Of a stretch of 64,000 nucleotides of DNA, positions 47,561 through 57,886 are shown in pieces. The stretch comes from Castanea sativa. Lineage: Eukaryota > Streptophyta > Magnoliopsida > Fagales > Fagaceae. The stretch's first letter is position 1, and each line of letters starts with the position of its first letter. Below the pieces are notes generated by a model. The model made no database searches. It saw only the letters and a program-made list of their open reading frames with translations, and was not told where the DNA came from. A program made the position numbers and the translations under genes. The DNA lies in the NCBI RefSeq assembly GCF_040712315.1, contig NC_134019.1:36733873-36797872 (forward strand). Direction: 5' to 3'.

Positions 47561-48315
47561 TAACTTCAAATGTTAATTTTCCCAAAGTAGGAGGTCCGAG
47601 GACCCGGCATAACTAAGGTTCTGTTTAACAAGTGACAAGATATCAATTTCCACAAGGTTTGTGGTCCGAGGACGACACTTAACCAAGTTTCTGTTTGATT
47701 CTTAAGAATAGTAACTTCAAATGTTAATTTTCCCAAAGTAGGAGGTCCGAGGACCCGGCATAACTAAGGTTCTGTTTAACAAGTGACAAGATATCAATTT
47801 CCACAAGGTTTGTCGTCCGAGGACGACACTTAACCAAGTTTCTGTTTGATTCTTAAGAATAGTAACTTCAAATGTTAATTTTCCCAAAGTAGGAGGTCCG
47901 AGGACCCGGCATAACTAAGGTTCCGTTTAACAAGTGACAAGATATCAATTTCCACAAGGTTTGTGGTCCGAGGACGACACTTAACCAAGTTTCTGTTTGA
48001 TTCTTAAGAATAGTAACTTCAAATGTTAATTTTCCCAAAGTAGGAGGTCCGAGGACCCGGCATAACTAAGGTTCTGTTTAACAAGTGACAAGATATCAAT
48101 TTCCACAAGGTTTGTGGTCCGAGGACAACACTTAACCAAGTTTCTGTTTGATTCTTAAGAATAGTAACTTCAAATGTTAATTTTCCCAAAGTAGGAGGTC
48201 CGAGGACCCGGCATAACTAAGGTTCTGTTTAACAAGTGACAAGATATCAATTTCCACAAGGTTTGTGGTCCGAGGACGACACTTAACCAAGTTTCTGTTT
48301 GATTCTTAAGAATAG
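47561..48315. repeat. Five tandem copies of a 151-bp unit in the gypsy element
   Basis: Units start at 47561, 47712, 47863, 48014 and 48165 (taacttcaaatgttaatttt), with an exact 151-bp period and near identity. A truncated sixth start is at 48316. Each unit holds two related halves built round ggtccgagga (ggtccgaggacccgg and ggtccgaggac.acactt). It lies between the integrase stop and the end of the antisense gene. Confidence 0.97.
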
Positions 48316-48376
48316 TAACTGCATGCGTCAGAGGTACTCATAACTTTGAAATGTTAACTGACAAAAGCACATTTTA

Positions 48377-49498
48377 TTAATAATAATACCTTCTAAGATT
48401 ATTTACATTCCATGGGCGTGGTACAATTCTTTCATCTAGGTCAGCTAGCCGATATGACCCTATGCCTGCTACTGAAACAATGCGATAGGGGCCTTCCCAG
48501 TTGGGTCCTAGTTTACCCCAAGCTGGGTTCTTAGAGGTGCCCACAACTTTTCTTAGCACAAGATCACCAGGTGCAAGTGGCCTTAGCTTCACGTGGGCAT
48601 CATATCCTCGTTTTAGCTTCTGTTGATAATAAGCCATTTGGACCATAGCTGTCTCGCGCCGTTCCTCAAGTAAATCAAGACCTTTCTCCAGGAGTCCCTT
48701 GTTATTCTCTGGGCTAAAAGAGCTCGTCTTTAGGGTAGGAAAACCAGATTCTAGAGGTATCACCGCCTCGGCTCCATAAGTCATAAAGAATGGCGTTTCT
48801 CCAGTGGACCTGCGCAGTGTGGTCCGATACGTCCACAGAACATGAGGGAGCTCTTCTACCCATCTGCCTTTCGCATCGTCCAACCTCTTCTTGAGCCCGT
48901 TGACTATGACCTTGTTAACGGCCTCGACTTGTCCATTTCCCTGAGGATAAGCTGGGGTGGAGTACCTATTTATGATACCCATGTCACCGCAATACTTCCT
49001 GAAAGCTTTGCTGTCAAATTGGACACCATTATCTGATATAAGTGTATGTGGTATTCCAAATCTAGTGACGATGTTCTTCCACACAAACTTCTTGGAATCA
49101 ACATCTCTAATGTTTGCCAAGGGCTCCGCCTCGACCCATTTAGTAAAGTAATCCGTTCCTACAAGCAGCCATCTTTTGTTACCTGCTGCCCTCAGAAATG
49201 GCCCCACTATGTCCAATTTCCACTGTGCGAAGGGCCAAGGACTGGAAAGGGGGTTAAGAACTCCTCCAGGTTGATGGATGTTAGGGGCGAACCTCTGGCA
49301 TTGATCACATTTCCTGGCGTAGCCTTGTGCCTCCCTTTGCATATTGGGCCACCAATAACCCTAAGTCAAAGCTTTGTGGGTGAAGGACCTTCCCCCAATG
49401 TGGCTGCCACAAATCCCTTCATACAGTTCTTCCAGAAGTGCTTCCGTCGAGTCAGGGTGCACACACAGCAAGTACGGTCCTGAAAAGGATCGTTTTTA
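48377..49498 (-). pseudogene. Integrase region of gypsy pol
   Basis: An uninterrupted frame runs from 49342 (MQREAQGYARKCDQC) to the stop at 48377. It includes the CxxC of the zinc-binding HHCC domain (KCDQC), the catalytic core with DDE residues (LDIVGPF, ISDNGVQF, GQVEAVNK), and a C-terminal GPYRIV..GSYRLADL region. Upstream, in the same frame, a TAG at 49363-49361 sits just before GYWWP and a TAA at 49498-49496 follows FFEDRKL, cutting integrase off from RT. It would act in the nucleus to insert cDNA if made. Confidence 0.88.
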
Positions 49499-49834
49499 CA
49501 GTTTCCGATCTTCGAAAAACCAGAAGCATGGCGCCTTTCGACGTATCTTATCTGCTTCCGATTTGTCCTCGGGAATGATGTCGTTCTTAAGAAAAGACAC
49601 GACCGGGTCAATCCAACTAGGTCCAAGCCTTACTAGATGGACGCGAGCCACATTGATGGGGGTAAGAGTTGGCTTTAGCAAATCCTCCACAAGGATAATC
49701 CTGGGCAAACCCTGAGCCGAAGATGTTGCCAATGTGGCTAAAGAGTCTGCATGGGTGTTTCCACTCCTAGGAATGTGAGCTAAGGCAAAAGAGTCAAATT
49801 CAGCTTGCTGACGTTTGACCTGGGCCAAATATTC

Positions 49835-51664
49835 CTACATTCTGGGGTCTCTAGCCTCCATTGTCCCCATGACTTGGCCGACCACTAACTGAGAGTCCGA
49901 GAACACATGGATTGCCCTTCCACCCATCCTACGTACCATCTGCATGCCTACCAAGACTGCTTCATACTCGGCCTCATTGTTAGTAGCCGAGAAGGCCAAT
50001 CTTAAATATTTTTCGAAGACAATTCCTTCAGGGGACATTAGAACAAGTCCAACACCAGACCCTCTCTGATTAGCAGCCCCATCCACATACACTTTCCAAG
50101 CCGGGGGCACTGCGGTTGTGATCACTCCAACTGATTTTCCATCCATGTGTGCTTCTTTTAGAGTTTCTTCTAGCAATGGTTCAGTAAACTTTGCCACCAA
50201 GTCAGCGAGAACCTGACCCTTCACCGAGGTGCGAGGCTTGTATTTAACGTCAAAAGCCCCTAGGACGGTCCCCCACTTTGCTATCCTGCCTGAGTAGTCA
50301 GCACTACGTAGCACTGCCTTGAAGGGAAATTGGGTCAGGACAACCACGGTGTGGGACTGGAAATAATGAGGAAGCTTTCGCGTGGCATGAACTACGGCCA
50401 GAAGTGCTTTCTCCAAGGGTAGATAACGCACCTCGGCATCGTTTAAAGATTTGCTAACGTAGTATGCCGGCCTTTGCACCCCGTCATCATTCCTTATAAG
50501 GACCAGGCTGACTGCGTGGACAGCCACTGCCAGATAAGCAAACAAGACCTCGTTCGCCTCGGGACGAGACAAAATGGGCGGCCGAGAAAGATATTGCTTG
50601 AGTTGTTGGAAAGCTAACGCGCAGTCCTCGATCCATTGGAACCCTTTCCATTTGTTCAACAACTGAAAGAAAGGACGACATTGGTCAGCCGACCGAGATA
50701 TAAATCTGTTCAAGGCGGCAATCATTCCGGTTAATTTCTGGACTTCTTTTGGGTTCCGAGGAGGCTGCAAGTCCTGAATAGCCTTAACCTGCGTTGGGTT
50801 TACCTCTATGCCTCTATGAGTGATCATGTACCCCAAAAATTTTCCAGACCCAACGCCGAAAGAGCATTTTGAGGCGTTAAGGCGCAGCTTATACTTTCTT
50901 AACACCTGAAAGGTGTCAGCCAGGTCTCTCACGTGTAAGGGTATTATTTTGCTCTTTAAAACCATATCATCCACATATACTTCAACGGTCTTCCCCAGTT
51001 GCTGTTCAAACATTCTAGTCATCATCCTTTGGTAGGTAGCCCCAGCATTCTTCAAACCAAATGGCATGACCTTATAATGATAATTCCCCGTTGGAGTAAT
51101 GAAAATAGTCTTCTCTTGATCCTTCAATGCCAAGGGAATTTGGTGATACCCTTGGAAGGCGTCCAGAAAACTCATCCTAGGATGTCCGACAGTAGCATCC
51201 ACCAGTTGATCAATACGAGGCATTGGGAACGAATCCTTGGGGCAGGCCTTGTTCAGATCAGTAAAGTCCACACATACCCTCCATGTCCCATTCTTCTTTT
51301 TAACAACAACAGTATGGGCCAACCACTCGGGGTAGAAAACTTCTTTGATAGCCCCAGCCCTCTTGAGTTTAAGAACCTCTTCCTTCACAGCCTCAGAATG
51401 TTCTCTAGAAGATCGCCGAGGTGGCTGCCTTCTCGGAACAATAGCTGGGTTGACATTTAAATGATGACAAATGAAGCTCGGATCAACGCCTGGAGCTTCA
51501 TAAGGATCCCACGCAAAAACATCAATATTGTCCTTCAAAAATTCTAACAATTCCATCTTCTCTTGGTGCGGCAAAAGTATACCGACTTGAAAGAACCTCT
51601 CTGGGTCTTTGGCTAATGAAAACTTTTCTAACTCCTCATAATATGTCTCCTCTCCTGTCACCAT
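49835..51664 (-). pseudogene. Reverse transcriptase / RNase H region of gypsy pol
   Basis: A 609-codon frame. RT spans about residues 100-285 with VDFTDLNKACPKD, FLDAFQGYHQI, PFGLKNAGATYQ and the catalytic YVDD at 230-233. A degenerate RNase H/connection domain follows at about 355-480, then an archaeal-type RNase H from 523 (D in VYVDGA, E in NEAEYEA, D in FSDSQL). The frame stops at a TAG (49837-49835) after ARDPRM, inside RNase H. The same frame continues beyond (EYLAQVKRQQAEFDSFALAH) to 49496. No frameshifts. The first Met, 51664, is probably not a true start: the frame is open back to the gag stop. Confidence 0.9.
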
Positions 51665-51682
51665 TCCAGATGAATCAGGAGC

Positions 51683-51697
51683 TATTAACTGCTATAA
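51683..51697 (-). promoter_or_regulatory. Possible stop-codon readthrough site between protease and RT
   Basis: On the minus strand the junction reads TTA TAG CAG TTA ATA. TAG followed by CAG TTA fits the UAG-CAR-YYA context that drives readthrough in tobacco mosaic virus-type genes. Frame is maintained into pol. Confidence 0.45.
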
Positions 51698-53701
51698 GTC
51701 TTTGGTGATTAAAGCCGAAGGCTCGGCTTCTGTCTGATGCAGTACTGCTGCCGATATGCACTGCCTGGCCACCGATTGGCTGCCGAGGATTTCCTCAACA
51801 CATTCCCCCGAGGGGAATTTAACTTTAACATGCAAGGTAGAGGAGACAGCCCCCAGAGCGTGCAGCCAAGGTCTGGGAAGGATGGCCGTGTATGGAGAGT
51901 ACGCATCAACGACAATGAAATCCACTTCCACCGTTTCTGATCCAGATTGAACGGGAAAACGGATCTGTCCCCTCGGCAAAACAGCTCTCCCTTCGAAGCT
52001 TATAAGTGGCGAGTCATAGGGAGTAAGATCCTCCAGCTTCAGTCTTAACCCTGTAAATAGATCAGGGTACATGATATCTGCACCGCTGCCCTGATCTATC
52101 ATCACCCTCTTCACATCATAATTCCCTATCCTAAGAGTGACCACAAGAGCATCATCATGGGGTTGGATGGTCCCTACCTTATCCTCCTCGGAAAACCCTA
52201 AGATGGGCAAATTTAGCTTCAACCTCTTCGGTCTGTAGCCCGACTCCTCGACCTGAGGATGTGAAACTGCCATCACCCTGGTGGGAGCCGAACCGGTCCT
52301 GCCAGGTGCAGCAAAAATAACATTAATTGTTCCTAAAGCCGGCCGAGATGAATTATTCCTCTGATTGTTTGAGCCAGATTGACTGCCCTGCCCGCCAGGT
52401 TGGCACAAGTGCTGCTTCAGTTTTCCTTCACTGACAAGCTGCTCCAAGTGGCTCCAAAGGGTCCGACAATTCTCGGTAGTGTGGCCCACATCCTGATGGT
52501 ATTGGCAGAAAAGGTTCTGATTCCTCTTCGCAGGGTCTCCTGCCATCTTACCAGGCCATTTGAAGAAGGGTTCCTTACGAACTTTCTCCAGCAGCTGATG
52601 TACTGGTTCTCGGAACACAGTGTTCACGGCCTGAGGTGCTGCCGAGCCGGACTGCCCAACATAATCTCTCCTCGGCCTGTTATTATGGTATCTGTCCGAC
52701 CTGAAATCCCTTCTCTCCTGCGGGATAACCTTCTCCTTACCCTTTCCTTGCTGTTGGTCCTCCACTCTCTTGTACTCGTCAATACGGTCCATGAGGCGAC
52801 GTACACTTCGGACGGGCTTCTTAGTCAAAGACTTTCTCAGGTCGTGATCAGTAGGAAGGCCTACCTTAAAGGTATTAAGCGCCACCTCATCAAAGTCGCC
52901 ATCTATTTCATTAAACATCTCCCAGTAACGGTCGGAGTATGCTTTCAGCGTCTCCCCTTCCCTCATGGTCATGAATAACAGCGAGTCCAATGGCCGGGGT
53001 ACTCTGCTACACGTAATGAACCGCGAAGCAAATGCTCGAGTAAGCTCCCTAAACGAACCTATAGACCCCGCTTTAAGGCCGTTGAACCATCTCATAGCAA
53101 CGGGTCCCAGGCTAGAGGGGAAAACTTTACACATCAGGGTCTCGTTGTGAGAGTGCACCGCCATCCTCTGGTTAAAGTGACTCACGTGCTCCACCGGATC
53201 AGTCCGGCCATTGTATATGGTAAAAGTGGGTTGAGTAAACCTCCTGGGAAGCCTCCCCTTCTCAATCCTTCGTGTAAACGGAGATTTGGAGAGTTGGTGC
53301 AACGCCCTACTCATAGTATCGTTGCCTAAGCCCCTAGAACGAAGCTTCTTACGTCTGCGAGTTGGCTGGTCGTCCTCCTCACCGGAGGACGTTGCACTGG
53401 TGGGGGAGCGCGACCTTGAGCTGTAGCCACCTCCCCTATCCTCCTCTGAGAAAGGATTAGACGAGGACGGTGAAAACCTGCGTTTAGCATGGCGTAACTT
53501 CCTCTTCAAACGATTAATTTCCCTCTGCATGGACCTAGAACCCTCCTCGTGGGTAGTGCTACCCCCACCATGAGTATGGCTAACGCCTGGGTATTCTGTA
53601 TGGACACTTCCCTCACGATCCCTTCGACGCTCAAGACGCTCGAAATGATCCTCCGGTTGTGATCCCTGTGACTCTGCGTGGTGAGCACCTAAGCCTGCCA
53701 T
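51692..53701 (-). CDS. gag-protease polyprotein of the gypsy element
   Basis: Intact 669 codons from ATG 53701, about 30 nt inside the PBS. Residues 1-130 are charged and low-complexity. The retrotransposon gag (capsid) domain is at about 185-300 (RWFNGLKAGSIGSF, LTRAFASRF, KAYSDRYWEMFNEI). A zinc-knuckle-like CQYHQDVGHTTENC is at 399-412, with His at the second ligand position. A retropepsin-like domain spans about 515-640 with VMIDQGSGADIMYPDLF, where DQG replaces the usual D[ST]G. The frame ends with TAG at 51694-51692, directly followed in the same frame by CAG TTA and the pol sequence. The capsid would coat the element RNA in cytoplasmic particles. Confidence 0.9.
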   Translation of the reverse strand: MAGLGAHHAESQGSQPEDHFERLERRRDREGSVHTEYPGVSHTHGGGSTTHEEGSRSMQREINRLKRKLRHAKRRFSPSSSNPFSEEDRGGGYSSRSRSPTSATSSGEEDDQPTRRRKKLRSRGLGNDTMSRALHQLSKSPFTRRIEKGRLPRRFTQPTFTIYNGRTDPVEHVSHFNQRMAVHSHNETLMCKVFPSSLGPVAMRWFNGLKAGSIGSFRELTRAFASRFITCSRVPRPLDSLLFMTMREGETLKAYSDRYWEMFNEIDGDFDEVALNTFKVGLPTDHDLRKSLTKKPVRSVRRLMDRIDEYKRVEDQQQGKGKEKVIPQERRDFRSDRYHNNRPRRDYVGQSGSAAPQAVNTVFREPVHQLLEKVRKEPFFKWPGKMAGDPAKRNQNLFCQYHQDVGHTTENCRTLWSHLEQLVSEGKLKQHLCQPGGQGSQSGSNNQRNNSSRPALGTINVIFAAPGRTGSAPTRVMAVSHPQVEESGYRPKRLKLNLPILGFSEEDKVGTIQPHDDALVVTLRIGNYDVKRVMIDQGSGADIMYPDLFTGLRLKLEDLTPYDSPLISFEGRAVLPRGQIRFPVQSGSETVEVDFIVVDAYSPYTAILPRPWLHALGAVSSTLHVKVKFPSGECVEEILGSQSVARQCISAAVLHQTEAEPSALITKDL

Positions 53702-53736
53702 AGTATCCCTACCTCTTCTAGACTAGATTTCCCACA

Positions 53737-53746
53737 GACGGCGCCA
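53737..53746 (-). promoter_or_regulatory. Primer binding site (tRNA-Asp-like)
   Basis: On the minus strand TGGCGCCGTC begins two bases after the 5' LTR end and is complementary to the 3' end expected of plant tRNA-Asp; the continuation TGTGGGAA no longer matches. Confidence 0.7.
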
Positions 53747-53748
53747 AT

Positions 53749-54440
53749 TGTAAGTGCACAATTGCACCTGGACCCAAAGACAATCACGGGCTCAGGCCCA
53801 ATGAGCCTTAAACAATAAAATTTGTAGAGTGTGGGCTTGAAACCTAGGTTCGAAGTACTGGGAGCTCGATAACAGGCTTTTATAAACAAATACAGGTAAA
53901 CAACGAACAATAATTGCAATGGATCTCCTCGAACTCGAGCCGAGGACTACTTCTTTATTATTTCTACTTCTTCCTTAAAGATTACAATTTCTCAATTTCT
54001 TTCTTAGCTACCGCGCCCCCTTTTCTTTGCCCTTTACCCCCCTTTTATACTTCCTTCCCTAATACTTTTTGAACAGTGACTAGAAGTTTCCACCTCACTG
54101 CTCAGGGGTCACCTCCCCATTAATGCGGCCAGGGAGGTAGGTGCAGAGCCTTTAATGCGGAGGTGGCAGCCTTTACTCTTGATATTTTCTTTAATACTGG
54201 TGCATCTAAAAGATTCAGGATGTCCCCTTTTATCCATTAGTCTTTCCAGAGTTGTGCCTTGACCTTTATAATAAAATCTTGAATTCTCTTGGATCTGTCC
54301 GAGGTGAAACCCTCCCTCGGCTGTATCCTCGGGCTCTCAGCGTATGGGCCAACTCATAGAGTTTAATCCTGGAGCAGGTCGGCCCTCCACATTACAGCCC
54401 AAAGGCCCATATGCCCACTTGGGTCCTTTTACTCCCCACA
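53749..54440 (-). repeat. 5' LTR of the gypsy element (right, minus orientation)
   Basis: 692 bp, same termini as the left LTR. As 5' LTR it must carry the promoter for gag-pol; no TATA was assigned with confidence. Confidence 0.96.
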
Positions 54441-54445
54441 GCTTC
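54441..54445. other. Target-site duplication gcttc, right
   Basis: Matches 43259-43263. Confidence 0.95.
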
Positions 54446-55285
54446 AACTTTGTCATCCTTTCTAATATTAACCTGTATGAGTTGGCTATAACCAAGGAGG
54501 AGAGCTTGTTTTTTTTTATTGAGTGATGATGGATTACAGTTTTGGTGTTGAGGTAAGATGTTATGGGTTTTGGTGTTAAGATTAGATGTTATGTGTTTTG
54601 TAAATGCTTTCATTGCTTTGGGTATCTGGGTGTTTGGTGTGGGAAAGCCAAAAATGTATTTTGTTTTAGAACTAAGAAAAATAGAAATAAACCTTCTAGT
54701 TGATTATTGATGAGATTAGTTGTTTTTTTTTTTTTAATGTTTTAGAACTTATAATTTATAAGTTCCTTTATAGTTTTTTTTACAGCTATTTAGTGAATAT
54801 TGATATGAGCCACAATAATAAAAGTAAAAGTAAATGATGATTTTAGAGTGTTTTTTTTTTGTTTTTTATTTTTATTTTATCTATATTTTTAATGTGGAAG
54901 CCTTGCTAAAGGAAATTAAATCTTTATAAATGTAAATGTTTTTAACATTTTTAAATTTATTTTATCATATTCTCCATATGCCGGTACTTACAAATGATTT
55001 CTTTTTACTGAGATAATTAAATGAGAGTTTGAGATTTGAGGCTCGGTATTTGGTAAGTGTTTAAGTGGTTGCTTGAATTTTTGTAATTTTAGGTATGAAA
55101 GTATTCTATGCTTTGAATTGAAATTTATAAATTTCAATATCATTTAATCAATTTAAAAAATAAAGTCTACAAATAATATAATATGGTAGTCTTCTACAAA
55201 TGTCGAAAAACTTGACTATTCTAACCTCAAAAATTTAGATTAGTAGAGCATTAATTCTGCGCAATATTCGGAAACCAATTCTATG

Positions 55286-55321
<36 letters not shown>

Positions 55322-56160
55322 TTAATATATAATATGAATTAAGAAAATTGAGTTTCAAAGAAGTTGGTAATATTTTGGTAAAGCATAAATATTATACAAA
55401 AAAATGAATATTATAAATAGGTCTTAAAAAACATAAAAATTATTTCAAATAAATTTGAAAGGATCTGCGCATCGCACATAAAATTATCTAGTTGTATTTA
55501 AATACTCTTACCAAATAGGCCCAACATGCAAAATCAAAAGAAAGTGCAGCTATTTAGTCAAAACTCATAATATCCTAAAATTAAATAAAATGCTTAAATA
55601 AATCTGTGTTTTTATTTTTTTTCCTCTAAAAATCTGCTTTTTTGTGGGTATAAATCTAGTTTTTATTTATTTTATTATATAAAATTTTAATTCAATTCAA
55701 ATTTTGGACGGTTCATTGATTTGTGACCATTTCTTTTTTCCTTTTATTTTTGGTACAGAAAAACTGATTTGCATTTGTGACCATTCAATCTAACCATCCC
55801 CTTACCCTTTAAAAACGAAAAAAAAAAAAAAAAAAAACTGATCTATATGATTAGTTCATCCTTTAGATCAAATTCAAATTGAAAGTGGGCTCCAATGCAA
55901 ACTTTGTGATCAATAAATAACTAATAGAGGGTTGATCATCTTGTTTGTAATAGATCATGATATGCATTCCTCCGGATCTCTTTACCAATACTTCATATGA
56001 TTTTGAGATAAATATTCTAAGTTATACACAAAAAATTAAACAGGCACTAGTGCATTACTAGCTAGCAGTTTTGGTTGGTGCTAAGAAATTTTTTTATCTG
56101 GTCGCTTCAATTTCTACATGTTGACACAAAGAGAAACTGAATAATACTTCTGAATATTTA
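54446..56160. other. Intergenic AT-rich DNA with a possible Helitron end
   Basis: No gene. At 55463-55492 the sequence tgcg-cat-cgca, then cataaaattatctag|t, resembles a Helitron 3' end, but no matching 5' end was found. (AT)n at 55290-55315. Confidence 0.4.
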
Positions 56161-57480
56161 AAGAAGAACCTCTCTATTTTTTTTATGTGTATTTTTTTGG
56201 GTTTGAATGAGTTTTTTTATAGGCTCAATAGAGCCTCATGAAATTACTACCCAAATTAATCTGATTAATTAGGTCCATTGGAGAAGACCAACCCAATTAA
56301 ATTCAAGTCCAAGTGGAGCAAGGAATCAAAGGAAATTTGAACCAAATCCAAGTCCAATTCGGATTAGGATTCCAGCCTGCACATCAGTAGTATTTTTGGC
56401 ATAAATTTCGGCTCAGATATCCAATCGAGATGATTCAAGTTGGGCTGGAAATTTAACTTAAAGGGCTACAACTTTGTAGTTTATCAAAAGTCCAAATTCT
56501 GACTTTAAATGGGCCAAAATTGTTGGTTAAGTGAAGTCTAAAAATCTGGGATTTTCTCCAAACGGGAATAGGATTTCTTAACCTATTTAAAGGCTCTTTA
56601 GGGAAAAAAGAAAGAGACCAGAGAGGAAAATGGAGTGCCGCATAGAAGAACTTGTTTTAGGAGTCATTATGAAGAGGAGGATCTGAGGACAAAGGCGAGA
56701 GCTTCATGTTGATCAACAAATTCAGATGAAAGACATAAGTTTAATTTGTTTTCTTTTCAATTTTATTATGAACTAAATTTATTTTCTAGAGCGTTGATGT
56801 AGTCTAGCAATGAACACACAATTTATATTCTAAGTTATTTTATTTTTAATATTTTCATGATTGAGTGCTTATTAATTTTTTTACGAATTATTGTTTGATC
56901 AATTGAATTACAATGAGACCGAAAGGTGATTTGTTATTTTAGTTCTAGAATTAAACATCATTAGTTGAGCGAAAGTAGAGATGCTTTACCGCGATTAGTG
57001 TGATTTTTTCAGAAAATTCAAAGTACATAATGAGTTTCCAATTAATTAAATTCACATAGAGATATGGAATTGTTAGTTGAAGATATTTTTGATATTATTC
57101 GAGAGAAGATATTGAATACTTAAGGAATTTTTAATCATCAACGGGAGATTATTAGAATTTAATAATTAGGAAGAATAAATTGTGTGGGATTTGTTAGGTG
57201 AAATCAACCGCTCTAAATCCATTCTTATCATATTTTTACACTTTTAGATTTTTGCATTTTGTTAATCTTCTATTCGTAGATTTATTTTTATTAAATAGTT
57301 TAATTTAATTTAGATAGTAGAACATTCCATTTATTTTTCGATTTTCCAAAGAGTAATTAATTTAGTGAATTTTGGTATTCAATAGCATAGTTAATCCCTG
57401 TGGGTTTGACATTCGTTTTCTAAAAACACTTTACTACTTGTTACGATTCTGTACGCTTGCAAATTATTTTACGTGAACAG
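56161..57480. other. Repeat-derived region, probably a decayed LTR sequence
   Basis: The piece 56164-56255 (gaacctctctatttttt ... ctcatgaaattactaccc) recurs at 61914-62030 on the other side of the copia relic, so it is likely an LTR remnant. What follows (ccaagtccaattcggattagg, aatccctgtgggtttgac, gtacgcttgcaaatt) has the look of a plant LTR-retrotransposon LTR or leader, but borders and TSD cannot be set. No coding. Confidence 0.35.
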
Positions 57481-57886
57481 TTTACACATAACAACCCAGG
57501 TGTTGACATGAGCTTTTATAGCTAGCACTTTATGGCCGTGTGCTTATCCCAGTTTCATGAGTGTATTTAAGATTAAGTCCAAATCTCATAGGGAGCGGCC
57601 CCACCCCCACACTCACATAGGTGAAATTTTGTCAATGGTGCTCTTGTAATTCTGACACTCCACTCATACGAGTTACAAATTTCATTAGGAGTTTTTTACT
57701 CAACCTCTTCACATTACAGGATAAATGCACTTACATCATAGGGATGAATAATTAAAAATTATTTACAAAATAAATAGTTAAAAAAATAAATAGTGCATTT
57801 CTTACGACCATCGTATGATTTGTTTTTCCTATTGAACCCAATTCTCAGGATCTCTGGTCTTTGGGTTGGGTATCCTCACACGTGAC

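Larger units (their letters stand above)
43264..54440 (-). mobile_element. Full-length Ty3/gypsy retrotransposon, Tat lineage, 11.18 kb
   Basis: Two 692-bp direct LTRs with TG..CA ends, perfect 5-bp TSDs, a PBS and PPT in minus orientation, then gag-protease, RT, RNase H and integrase on the minus strand, a 5 x 151-bp tandem repeat and a spliced gene on the plus strand. The gag-pol frame (53701 to 48377) is continuous for 1775 codons with no frameshift but four stop codons: 51694-51692 TAG, 49837-49835 TAG, 49498-49496 TAA, 49363-49361 TAG. The archaeal-type second RNase H (VYVDGAAN..NEAEYEA..FSDSQL) and the antisense ORF place it in the Tat lineage. It is recently inserted but probably not autonomous. 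Its family left a solo LTR at 28483. Confidence 0.96.

Noticed and set aside
52379..52978. Plus frame of 199 codons inside gag
   Set aside because: Shadow of the gag frame; no recognisable domain.
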